A stretch of DNA of 5,616 nucleotides from positions 1-5,616 of the forward strand of contig JAGLQP010000148.1 of assembly GCA_023136785.1 (NCBI GenBank). The letters run 5' to 3'. The translations under genes were made by a program, and so were the position numbers. The stretch comes from Spirochaetales bacterium (GTDB lineage Bacteria; Spirochaetota; Spirochaetia; SZUA-6; DRHE01). The stretch's first letter is position 1. Every line of letters begins with the position of its first letter. Below are positions 1 through 5,616 of the stretch, piece by piece. The notes beneath the pieces were generated by a model. That model was not told the origin of the DNA. It did no database searches and saw nothing but the letters and a program-made list of their open reading frames with translations.

Positions 1-326
1 TTGGTGAAGAGGGGATATCCCATTTCCAGTGCTGTGGCGGCAATCAGAAGATCTTCATTGGCGATCAATCTGCCTTGGCTTTTCAAATCTGCATAGAAGC
101 GCGCTGCGGCCCGGGCCATTGACGCTGTCAACTCGACAACTTCACAAATCTCAATGAACTCTGCCCGCTGAGCAAGGTGTTTTTCGTTAACAACCCCTGC
201 AAACAACTCATAAACCGTGATCGTTGACACAGCGGCTTCTATGCCTTGGAGGATCCTCGCCGTCTCAGCCGCTGTGTCGCCACCGGAGAGGTATTCAAAA
301 ACAATATCAGTATCGATTAACGTCAC
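1..326 (-). CDS. vapC: VapC-type PIN-domain toxin, C-terminus cut by window edge
   Basis: This is a PIN-domain ribonuclease, the toxin of a type II toxin-antitoxin pair. Family members cut RNA (often tRNA or rRNA) with Mg2+ held by a cluster of acidic residues. Translation of the minus strand from the GTG at 326 gives 108 residues and stays open to the left edge. VapC proteins are usually about 130 residues, so roughly 20 are missing. Visible motifs are LIDTDI (first acidic residue D5), TVYEL (E40) and ANEDLLIAATA (D92), followed by MGYPLFT, which normally precedes the last acidic motif. The GTG start overlaps the TGA stop of the antitoxin by four bases and has no clear Shine-Dalgarno site, so translation is probably coupled to the antitoxin. 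The family assignment is firm. The RNA target cannot be read from sequence, and intactness cannot be judged because the end lies outside the window. Confidence 0.9.
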   Translation of the reverse strand, partial: MTLIDTDIVFEYLSGGDTAAETARILQGIEAAVSTITVYELFAGVVNEKHLAQRAEFIEICEVVELTASMARAAARFYADLKSQGRLIANEDLLIAATALEMGYPLFT

Positions 327-559
327 CTGCGCCAATTGTCACGCACCGCTGTTAAGCGGGCGCGCTCCTGTTCCATTTGCTCCGCCGTCAGGCAGCCCTT
401 TAAACGCTCGATGGTTTTCTGTCGATTCTTTCTCTGCCTGTTAAAATATAGACGCAGGGCCTCGACAATAAGGGGAGAAAAGCCGCGCAAATTGCGGGAA
501 GCTGCTTCTTCGATGAGCTTTTTTCGCAATTCTTGCGGAATATCAACCGTAGTTCTCAT
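323..559 (-). CDS. vapB: VapB-type ribbon-helix-helix antitoxin
   Basis: This 78-residue protein starts with MRTTVDIP, the short beta strand of a ribbon-helix-helix DNA-binding domain. A first helix follows (about residues 8-22), then a turn with GFS (26-28) and a second helix (29-39). The charged tail (about 40-78, rich in Arg, Lys and Glu) is the part that in such antitoxins binds the toxin. The expected role is to neutralise the adjacent PIN toxin and repress the shared promoter by binding an operator upstream. The ATG at 559 has no Shine-Dalgarno site, but a strong promoter ends only nine bases before it, which supports this start on a leaderless or nearly leaderless mRNA. The stop overlaps the toxin start as GTGA. 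The pairing with a PIN gene makes the VapB role likely. The name reflects family and context rather than a specific characterised homologue. Confidence 0.87.
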   Translation of the reverse strand: MRTTVDIPQELRKKLIEEAASRNLRGFSPLIVEALRLYFNRQRKNRQKTIERLKGCLTAEQMEQERARLTAVRDNWRR

Positions 560-568
560 TGTCTGGTC

Positions 569-599
569 ATAATAGCATGCATGTGCATATGCATGTCAA
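569..599 (-). promoter_or_regulatory. Sigma70-type promoter of vapBC
   Basis: On the minus strand a perfect -35 box TTGACA (594-599) and a -10 box TATTAT (569-574) are separated by 19 bases. The spacer is slightly longer than the optimum of 17. The -10 box ends nine bases before the antitoxin ATG at 559, so transcription should start only about one to four bases upstream of that codon. There is no Shine-Dalgarno site, which fits a leaderless transcript. The call rests on sequence match alone. Confidence 0.7.
577..596. promoter_or_regulatory. Candidate VapB operator between -35 and -10
   Basis: The octamer ATGCATGT occurs twice, at 577-584 and 589-596, with a 12-base period. Each copy contains the palindrome ATGCAT, and a perfect 10-base palindrome TGCATATGCA lies at 584-593. 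Ribbon-helix-helix repressors commonly bind tandem short palindromes about one helical turn apart. The site fills most of the promoter spacer and overlaps part of the -35 box, so bound VapB-VapC complex should block RNA polymerase. That the antitoxin binds here is an inference from position and symmetry. Confidence 0.6.
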
Positions 600-697
600 T
601 AGAAAAATGCTCCTTCAGGTTGCCTCGTATCCTTTACTTGTGATCCGGCTGACGACTGCCCAGGGCATCCTCAGTGCGCAGGAAGGGGTAATCAGCT

Positions 698-3394
698 CTA
701 CACCTCCGCCAACAAAACGGTACTGCCGCTGATCGGCCTGCAGCGAAGAATCGAGACCGGTTTCCCCGTATGACGGTAGTACTGTTTCTCCAGAGCGCCG
801 GAGACGGCTGGTACGGATCGATTGTGAACCAGCAACATCATACATCCTCCCAGACCGGCTCCGGCCAGCTGAGCGCCGAGGACACCTTCAACGGAAAGAG
901 AAACGTCCACCATCCTATCGATCTCGGGAATGCTGCAATGGTAGGATCCGGGTTGCCACTGCAGCTGAGCCCCCAGCACCCGCTGCGGATCCCCGCTTTC
1001 CAGGTCATCGATCAGTCCAAGCAGGTAGCTGTTGTCTGTGGGCGAGGAGTAGGGAAGCATTTCGCCGTCTGGGGAGAGTCGAACGACCCGATCCCCGTCC
1101 TGAGAAGTATTCATCAGCCGCCCGATCTCCTCCAGACGGTTTGCTTTCAAGGCATCGGCAAAATACCGGCTCCGCTCGCACTCGGCCAACCCGTACAGCA
1201 CCACTCCCCGGATTGGATACATCCTATCCGCCGGTGCTTTGTGGCTGTCGAACAGAGGCTCCAGTTGATCAGCGGGAAGGAGCTCCCTCAATTCGTCCCG
1301 GGTCATCTTCTCCGGAAGGTGGAGAAGGGTCTTGTAGATCCAGCTCAAAGGAACCGAAAGGTGTCGTGTGTTGACATCCCGGAGGTGCTGAATCCACGGC
1401 GCGTACTGGGGGAAAAATTTCTTGATCAGCAGAGTTCCGATCCGGTAGCAGGCCACGCGGTGGTTGAACTGATCCTTGGCGTTTGTGGTTTTCTGCGCCT
1501 TGACTCCGGAGTCGCACACCAACAGGGCGTAGTCTTGGGGGAAAGGAAAGATATCTTCGACGGCGAATTCAAAAAAGGTGACCTTAACCACTTTTCCTCT
1601 CTGCCCGTACTTGATCGCTGCGTGATCGGCGCTGCCTCCCCGTGTCCCAACGAACCACTCTCCCTGGCCGCAGAGATCCACAAACTGAGAAGGAAAGGTG
1701 TTCAACCTATTCACGGCGGCCATGGCTTCGGCGGTGGCCACGACCAGAGCCGAGGAGGAACTCAGGCCCGCGGCGATGGGAATGTTGCCGCTGACAACCA
1801 TGTCTATTCCGCAGAGTCTTTGGGCGGCGAATTTCTTCTGCAGACGCAGGGCCGCCGCCTTAACGTACTGGGACCAATCACCCCCGGCGCTCAGTACCAG
1901 ATGAGACACCTTTTCGCTGTTGATCAGAGAGATCCAATCATCCCAGGGCAATTCCGCCACCATCTCGCCGATGGAAAACTCCCTGTCGGGAAAACGTTCC
2001 CGGTCCAGATTGTAAAGACAAACCCTGTCGTCCTGCCGGGGGCGAACCGCGATGATAGTCTCGTAGCCGATGGTCATCAGGTTGCAGTTCCCCCCCTGAT
2101 GATCCACATGGCGGCCCATCATGTTGACCCGTCCGGGCGAACGGACCAGCAGCACCCTTTCCTGCCCGCCGATCACCGTGGCGGAATACTCCAACAGACG
2201 GATATAGGCCCGGCTGCGCACGCCAAGCAGCTCTTCATCCTGACCGTACAGATTTTCCAGCTCTCCCCGAAGCTCAAGCGCGCTGTTCTTGCCCGCCAGT
2301 GCATCCCGGAAGACAACGAGCCATTCGGAAATCTGCCGAAAATGAGCTCCTTCGGGCGGCGTTGGAACCATCTGCTGTTTCTTCCTGGCTTGAACATAGG
2401 CTTCGATCTCGAGGAGCTCGGCGGGATCGTTGAAAGCCATAACGGCATGCTCATCCTGAACCGTCAGCGCTTTAACCGTAAAGGCACTGCCATCCGCCTT
2501 TCGCGATTGGGTCAGGATGGTGATCATATCCGGCAGATACTCCTCTCCTTGAGCGTTGTTGCGGTCCAGACTCTCCAAGACGAACTCGAGGGCTTGCGTT
2601 TTCACAAGATACACCGAGCTGTTGTACAGCTGGGCGTTCTCCACCTGTTCGGGGCTTAAACTGAAAGGCTTGCCCTCTCGATCGACGAAGGCGAAGCGGG
2701 TCAGTTCTTCGGGAATCAGGGTCAGAGTTTCTTCCCGTTCCGGTGACCTCTTCTCCTTGATCAACACATGCCACAGATCTCCAAAAGCCTTGGTCGCTTT
2801 TTCGTCGCTGAACCGCTCTCGGATCCGCTTGAGCATCCGCTGCCGGGAAAGGGCCTTGCCTTTCTCCGCTTGGATGCGGAACTCACTGTAGATCTGCCGC
2901 TGCCGGATATCTGCCGCTTCCACATCCGCCAGTACCGATCCGTCCGGGTGGAGCAGAATCCTGCCCAAGTTGGAGGGTCGCCGTCGCGGCAGAGCCAGAA
3001 AGGCTAAATCGCAGTTTTGACTGTAGAACAGATCAAAGAACTGCTCCAGGACCTGGGCTTCAATCAACCGGTCCCCGGCAACGACCAGAACCTCCGCCTG
3101 GTCGTTCAGCGCGCTGAGGACCTTGGCGCCCTGCCGCGCTGCGTGGGCCGTGCCCAACTGCTCGGCCTGATAGGCGTAGATGACATTCTCCGCCGCCACG
3201 GTATCCATGACCTGCCCGGCGATGGCGCCGACCACAATGATGTGATAGGAAATACCGCAGGCATCGTAGGTCTCCAGGCTTCTGTTGATGGCGGCTTTCC
3301 CGTCGATGGGAAAACAAACCTTGTGGAGATTGGCGGAATGCATGCGGGTCCCCTTTCCCGCAGCCAAAATGATCGAATACTTCGGGGCCCGCAC
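698..3394 (-). CDS. Bifunctional GlmU-like nucleotidyltransferase / galactokinase-family GHMP sugar kinase
   Basis: This 898-residue fusion probably phosphorylates a free sugar at C1 and then activates it to an NDP-sugar in the cytosol. Residues 1-320 resemble the GlmU uridylyltransferase domain: LAAGKGTRM (10-18) with K25, QAEQLGTAHA (76-85), a GD metal site (D108), E159, YNSS (N258) and NNAQGEEYLPD (279-289). The GlmU acetyltransferase beta-helix is absent. A linker (about 321-414) leads to a galactokinase-type kinase. It has PGRVNMMGRHVDHQGG (420-435), GLSSSSA (543-549), a GTRGGSAD segment with the probable catalytic D590, CSIPEID (820-826) and AGAGLGGC (844-851). The normal galactokinase Glu is R428, which argues against plain galactose. 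Two insertions are visible, about 84 residues between E159 and N258 and about 40-50 residues at 769-816. The GTG start shares one base with the upstream TAG stop and has an AGGAG site. The fold assignments are strong; the sugar and nucleotide are unknown. Confidence 0.9.
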   Translation of the reverse strand: MRAPKYSIILAAGKGTRMHSANLHKVCFPIDGKAAINRSLETYDACGISYHIIVVGAIAGQVMDTVAAENVIYAYQAEQLGTAHAARQGAKVLSALNDQAEVLVVAGDRLIEAQVLEQFFDLFYSQNCDLAFLALPRRRPSNLGRILLHPDGSVLADVEAADIRQRQIYSEFRIQAEKGKALSRQRMLKRIRERFSDEKATKAFGDLWHVLIKEKRSPEREETLTLIPEELTRFAFVDREGKPFSLSPEQVENAQLYNSSVYLVKTQALEFVLESLDRNNAQGEEYLPDMITILTQSRKADGSAFTVKALTVQDEHAVMAFNDPAELLEIEAYVQARKKQQMVPTPPEGAHFRQISEWLVVFRDALAGKNSALELRGELENLYGQDEELLGVRSRAYIRLLEYSATVIGGQERVLLVRSPGRVNMMGRHVDHQGGNCNLMTIGYETIIAVRPRQDDRVCLYNLDRERFPDREFSIGEMVAELPWDDWISLINSEKVSHLVLSAGGDWSQYVKAAALRLQKKFAAQRLCGIDMVVSGNIPIAAGLSSSSALVVATAEAMAAVNRLNTFPSQFVDLCGQGEWFVGTRGGSADHAAIKYGQRGKVVKVTFFEFAVEDIFPFPQDYALLVCDSGVKAQKTTNAKDQFNHRVACYRIGTLLIKKFFPQYAPWIQHLRDVNTRHLSVPLSWIYKTLLHLPEKMTRDELRELLPADQLEPLFDSHKAPADRMYPIRGVVLYGLAECERSRYFADALKANRLEEIGRLMNTSQDGDRVVRLSPDGEMLPYSSPTDNSYLLGLIDDLESGDPQRVLGAQLQWQPGSYHCSIPEIDRMVDVSLSVEGVLGAQLAGAGLGGCMMLLVHNRSVPAVSGALEKQYYRHTGKPVSILRCRPISGSTVLLAEV

Positions 3395-4359
3395 TAGGAC
3401 TTCTCCTCGCTTGGTTTCGAGTCGGAGGAGTAGAGCTTCAGGATCTTCAAGGCATTCTCCCCCGTGATTTTGGCGAACACCCGGGGGGCAATCTGATTCT
3501 CTTCAAGCAAGCCCCGCAGATAGCCCAGATGGGGCATCCTGCCATCCTGGCCGCCGAAGCACACATCCGTGCCGAACAGGATCTTGTCTTGAAACTCCGT
3601 GAGAAAGTCCACACCAAAAGCCTTGTCACGGCTGATGGCGTTGAAGCCGCTGTTGGCCGATATATCGGCGTATAGATTCGGATAGCTTCGCAGCAGACGG
3701 CTGAGACTTCCTTCCGTCCGAATCGGTCCGGTGGGATAGACGAACTTTTTCTCCGCTGTGATGTCCCCTTCGATCTCCGCCCAAAAGCCAGGCGCATGCC
3801 CGATCACCGTGGTATCGGGAACCGCCTGCAACAGTCTCTCCAAACGGGGTAGACCGACTTCGTCGTACAACCCGTATACCCCTCTGCCGGGACCGGTACA
3901 GTGAAACAGCACGGGAAGGTCGAAATTTCCGCATTGGCGGAAAAGACTGATCACCCTCGGATCATCTACAGCGATATTCGCGGTGATTTCTCCGATTCCT
4001 ACACACCCCAACTCCCGGAAACGGGCGAGGATCCAGGAGAAATCGGTCTCCGGCGGATTCTCGACCTGGTGAGGCTCGAGATTTCCGAGGCAACCCATCC
4101 GGGGATCAAGATTTCCGAAAGAAATGATCCGATCCTGATACTGTTGGGCCGCTTTCAGCTGGCCGATGATATCCACCTGCGGTGAAAAGAGGAAAGGAGC
4201 CTTCATGCTTTCCGGAGATACTCCCGAGGGAAGCACCACCGCTTTGTCGATTCCTTCTGAGTCCAATCGTTCGATCAGTCCCTCCCAGGTAACGGGCAAA
4301 CGGTCCATCCTCTCGGGAGTGCGATGATCCCCAACATGGGTGTGAAAATCAATAATCAT
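3394..4359 (-). CDS. Amidohydrolase-superfamily (Amidohydro_2-type) metal-dependent hydrolase
   Basis: This 321-residue protein is a single-domain TIM-barrel metal hydrolase with no signal peptide, so it should be cytosolic. The metal-site pattern is complete: FHTH near the start (H6, H8), GIGEI (E124), LFHC (H153), VIGHAPG (H188) and FGTDV (D265). The C-terminal ITGENALKILKL is typical of the Amidohydro_2 group, which includes lactonases, decarboxylases and other C-N, C-O or C-C bond hydrolases. The substrate cannot be deduced. A role on a sugar lactone or an acyl or amide group of a sugar intermediate is a guess from the neighbours. The ATG at 4359 begins directly with the strand that carries HxH, so no upstream extension is needed, and a purine-rich GAAGGAAGAG lies seven bases before it. 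The gene lies 45 nt after the deacetylase gene and overlaps the next start by one base, suggesting co-expression with the fusion enzyme. Confidence 0.88.
   Translation of the reverse strand: MIIDFHTHVGDHRTPERMDRLPVTWEGLIERLDSEGIDKAVVLPSGVSPESMKAPFLFSPQVDIIGQLKAAQQYQDRIISFGNLDPRMGCLGNLEPHQVENPPETDFSWILARFRELGCVGIGEITANIAVDDPRVISLFRQCGNFDLPVLFHCTGPGRGVYGLYDEVGLPRLERLLQAVPDTTVIGHAPGFWAEIEGDITAEKKFVYPTGPIRTEGSLSRLLRSYPNLYADISANSGFNAISRDKAFGVDFLTEFQDKILFGTDVCFGGQDGRMPHLGYLRGLLEENQIAPRVFAKITGENALKILKLYSSDSKPSEEKS
3401..3408 (-). promoter_or_regulatory. Ribosome binding site for the fusion enzyme
   Basis: GAGGAGAA lies within the last codons of the amidohydrolase gene, with the AGGAG core eight bases before the GTG at 3394. 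It decides the start of the fusion enzyme, because the codon is a GTG that shares its first base with the upstream TAG stop (TAGTG). This allows independent or coupled translation. Confidence 0.75.
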
Positions 4360-4366
4360 ATATGCA

Positions 4367-4376
4367 CTCTTCCTTC
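4367..4376 (-). promoter_or_regulatory. Ribosome binding site for the amidohydrolase
   Basis: The purine-rich GAAGGAAGAG ends seven bases before the ATG at 4359. It supports that start, although the match to AGGAGG is only partial. Confidence 0.5.
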
Positions 4377-4404
4377 TACCTATGAATCCAGGTGAGGTTC
4401 ATTT

Positions 4405-5232
4405 TCATTCAAAAAAGGGAAACAGCTCCGGAATATCATCCCTTTCAAAGCCGGCACCGTACTCGCAACCTTCAAAGGCTTCGGCGTAGCGTACAGCCCG
4501 TCCCTTCTGTTCGCCGTACAGCTCGATCAGCACCTGCCGATACTCATTCGCGACCTTCTCAAAATACGGGAAGCGCCACGAAACCAACCATTCCTTTCGC
4601 TGCTCCGGGTCGACAGGCACCTGATCGGCAATTCCCTGATTAAAGGGAAGCCACTCGTAGAACTGTGATTCGTGGCAGTGCATCATCTCCACCTTTTTCT
4701 CGATCACCTCATCGATCCCGACAACAACATCGGGCTGAAAAGGAATGGGTTTGCGAAACCAGTCATGCATATAACAGATCTTGGGTGTCCGGGGAAGAAT
4801 ATCCGTCAGAGCCACCATGTTGGGCACGGTGACGATATAGGAGGCGTCCTGGACCAGCTGAGAGGTGTAGCGATGATCGGGATGGTAGTCGTTCGGCCGA
4901 TGAGTGACAATCAGATCCGGATCGTACTCCCGGATAATCCGGATGATCATCTTTCGATTTGTCACCGAAGGCTCCAGCTCACCGTTATGGAGGTCTAGAA
5001 CTTCGTACTCCGCCAGACCGGCTACTCGGGCCGCCGCCTGGGCTTCCCCGTACCGCCGACGGGCCAGTTCGATGCCCCCGATTTCATGATGCCCCGTGTC
5101 GCCATTGGTGGTGCTCAAGAACTTGACCTCGTTTCCCTGGGCGATGTATTTCAAAGCCAATCCGCCACAGCGAATATCAGCATCATCGGGATGAGCTCCA
5201 ATGACCAGTATCTTTAATTTGCTTTCCGCCAT
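4405..5232 (-). CDS. PIG-L/LmbE-family zinc-dependent deacetylase
   Basis: This 275-residue protein belongs to the PIG-L family, whose members remove N-acetyl groups from GlcNAc-containing compounds (GlcNAc-PI, GlcNAc-inositol, bacillithiol and mycothiol precursors, chitooligosaccharides). The signature is clear. AHPDD (13-17) supplies the zinc ligands H14 and D17 and the general base D16. CGG follows at 22-24, then TNGDTG (42-47). HPDH (117-120) gives H120 as the third zinc ligand and H117 as the transition-state His, by analogy with MshB. There is no signal peptide, so the enzyme should be cytosolic. The C-terminal YAEAFEGCEYG (249-259) resembles an ending I have seen in uncharacterised members of the family. 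The ATG at 5232 has GGAG seven bases upstream, and the AHPDD motif lies at the usual distance from it. It follows the cupin gene by 39 nt. Deacetylation of an N-acetylated sugar or glycoside is likely, but the substrate is unknown. Confidence 0.93.
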   Translation of the reverse strand: MAESKLKILVIGAHPDDADIRCGGLALKYIAQGNEVKFLSTTNGDTGHHEIGGIELARRRYGEAQAAARVAGLAEYEVLDLHNGELEPSVTNRKMIIRIIREYDPDLIVTHRPNDYHPDHRYTSQLVQDASYIVTVPNMVALTDILPRTPKICYMHDWFRKPIPFQPDVVVGIDEVIEKKVEMMHCHESQFYEWLPFNQGIADQVPVDPEQRKEWLVSWRFPYFEKVANEYRQVLIELYGEQKGRAVRYAEAFEGCEYGAGFERDDIPELFPFFE

Positions 5233-5239
5233 TTGAGGT

Positions 5240-5243
5240 CTCC
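5240..5243 (-). promoter_or_regulatory. Ribosome binding site for the PIG-L deacetylase
   Basis: GGAG lies seven bases before the ATG at 5232, a standard spacing that supports this start. Confidence 0.6.
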
Positions 5244-5271
5244 GTCAACTATGATCGAGGAAGTCATTGAA

Positions 5272-5616
5272 TTACCTGCTCTCCGCTCGAGCAACACAGG
5301 CTCTTATCTCGAATTTTTCATCTGTCGACAGGGAGTGGTTTTCCGAGTTGTCCGCACCGGTATCCCTGTTTTCCACGATCAGCAAACGGCCTCCCGGCTT
5401 CAACACAGCGGCGTGCCACTGCCTCTGCCGAACCACGTAGATCTTCCCGGCAGCAAACTTGACCGCTTCGTAACTCCCCGGCCGATCCTGGGTCCCGGCG
5501 GTCACCATAATCGCCTCGCCCTGGAGGAGAATAAAGGCCTCCTCTGTGTCGAAGTGTCGCCCCAGGGAAGCAAGGGAATCCAGGGCATTCACTCTAGGAT
5601 CGAAACTCAGCTGGGC
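5272..5616 (-). CDS. Small cupin-fold protein, N-terminus cut by window edge
   Basis: The minus-strand frame is open from the right edge to the TAA at 5272 and gives 114 visible residues. A GTG at 5592 is in frame, but coding-like sequence continues upstream of it, so the true start probably lies outside the window. The sequence fits the two cupin motifs loosely. In motif 1, H21, E26 and G33 keep the H-x4-E-x6-G spacing, but the first His of the usual HxH pair is missing. In motif 2, G57 and H68 keep the spacing, but the Pro and Gly are replaced by Arg. Metal binding is therefore possible but incomplete by the standard pattern. The segment LLIVENRDT with a later N-S pair follows. Catalytic (isomerase or epimerase-like) and sugar-sensing roles are both conceivable. 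The gene ends 39 nt before the deacetylase and is likely co-transcribed with it. The fold is fairly sure; the function is unknown. Confidence 0.72.
   Translation of the reverse strand, partial: AQLSFDPRVNALDSLASLGRHFDTEEAFILLQGEAIMVTAGTQDRPGSYEAVKFAAGKIYVVRQRQWHAAVLKPGGRLLIVENRDTGADNSENHSLSTDEKFEIRACVARAESR

Noticed and set aside
615..845. Minus-strand 76-codon frame covering the end of the fusion enzyme and the gap after it
   Set aside because: Most of it overlaps the fusion enzyme in another frame, there is no family resemblance, and nothing supports its start.
2090..2096. Seven-base G tract (minus strand) in the kinase motif as a phase-variation site
   Set aside because: It arises from CAG-GGG-GGG codons of the conserved Q-G-G motif and is too short and isolated to claim a slippage switch.
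770..2659. Long open frame of 629 codons on the plus strand
   Set aside because: It lies entirely antisense to the fusion enzyme, whose frame shows many conserved motifs. The plus-strand translation shows no recognisable domain and is rich in Gln, His, Pro and Gly, as expected for a mirror of coding DNA.
2435..3394. The N-terminal domain as a normal GlmU making UDP-GlcNAc for the cell wall
   Set aside because: The acetyltransferase beta-helix is missing, a large insertion is present, and the domain is fused to a sugar kinase, so a housekeeping GlmU role is unlikely.
698..3394. The fusion as an FKP-type fucokinase/GDP-fucose pyrophosphorylase
   Set aside because: The overall order matches, but the N-terminal domain carries GlmU motifs and the kinase domain is galactokinase-like, so only the logic is shared.
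4405..5232. The deacetylase as MshB (mycothiol) or BshB (bacillithiol)
   Set aside because: The catalytic motifs are common to the whole PIG-L family, and no neighbouring thiol-biosynthesis gene is present to support either name.
5590..5592. GTG as the start of the cupin gene
   Set aside because: The frame stays open to the window edge upstream of it and no ribosome site precedes it, so the gene more likely begins outside the window.

Overview
The window is about 5.6 kb of bacterial DNA of moderate GC content. All supported genes lie on the minus strand and are tightly packed. The organism cannot be named. Bacterial features include Shine-Dalgarno sites, one- and four-base stop/start overlaps, GTG starts, a sigma70-type promoter and a VapBC toxin-antitoxin pair. 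Nothing points to a particular phylum, and no phage or transposase genes are seen.

Reading in the direction of transcription (high to low coordinates), the first part is a four-gene run. It holds a small cupin protein cut by the right edge (5616-5272), a PIG-L/LmbE-type zinc deacetylase (5232-4405), an amidohydrolase-superfamily metal hydrolase (4359-3394) and an 898-residue two-domain enzyme (3394-698). The gaps are 39 nt, 45 nt and a one-base TAG/GTG overlap, so the run is probably one operon whose promoter lies beyond the right edge. The large enzyme has a GlmU-like sugar-1-phosphate nucleotidyltransferase domain at the N-terminus and a galactokinase-type GHMP kinase domain at the C-terminus. 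This looks like a kinase plus pyrophosphorylase that turns a free sugar into an NDP-sugar, analogous in layout to bacterial FKP (fucokinase/GDP-fucose pyrophosphorylase) but built on a GlmU-type domain. In the sugar-binding motif the usual Glu is Arg and the motif reads H-x-D-H-Q-G-G. This resembles plant galacturonokinase as I recall it, and suggests an acidic or otherwise non-galactose sugar.

The second part is a VapBC module (559 to beyond position 1). A ribbon-helix-helix antitoxin overlaps a PIN-domain toxin by four bases, and the toxin is cut by the left edge. Its promoter has a consensus -35 and a near-consensus -10. The spacer carries repeated palindromic ATGCAT sites, and the predicted transcript is leaderless or nearly so.

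The 138 bases between the two-domain enzyme and the antitoxin hold the vapBC promoter/operator. I see no convincing terminator there, so readthrough from the sugar operon into vapBC is possible.

The main candidate for something undescribed is the sugar operon. It combines an unusual salvage-type fusion enzyme with a deacetylase, a metal hydrolase and a cupin. No transporter or glycosyltransferase is visible in the window to identify the sugar.
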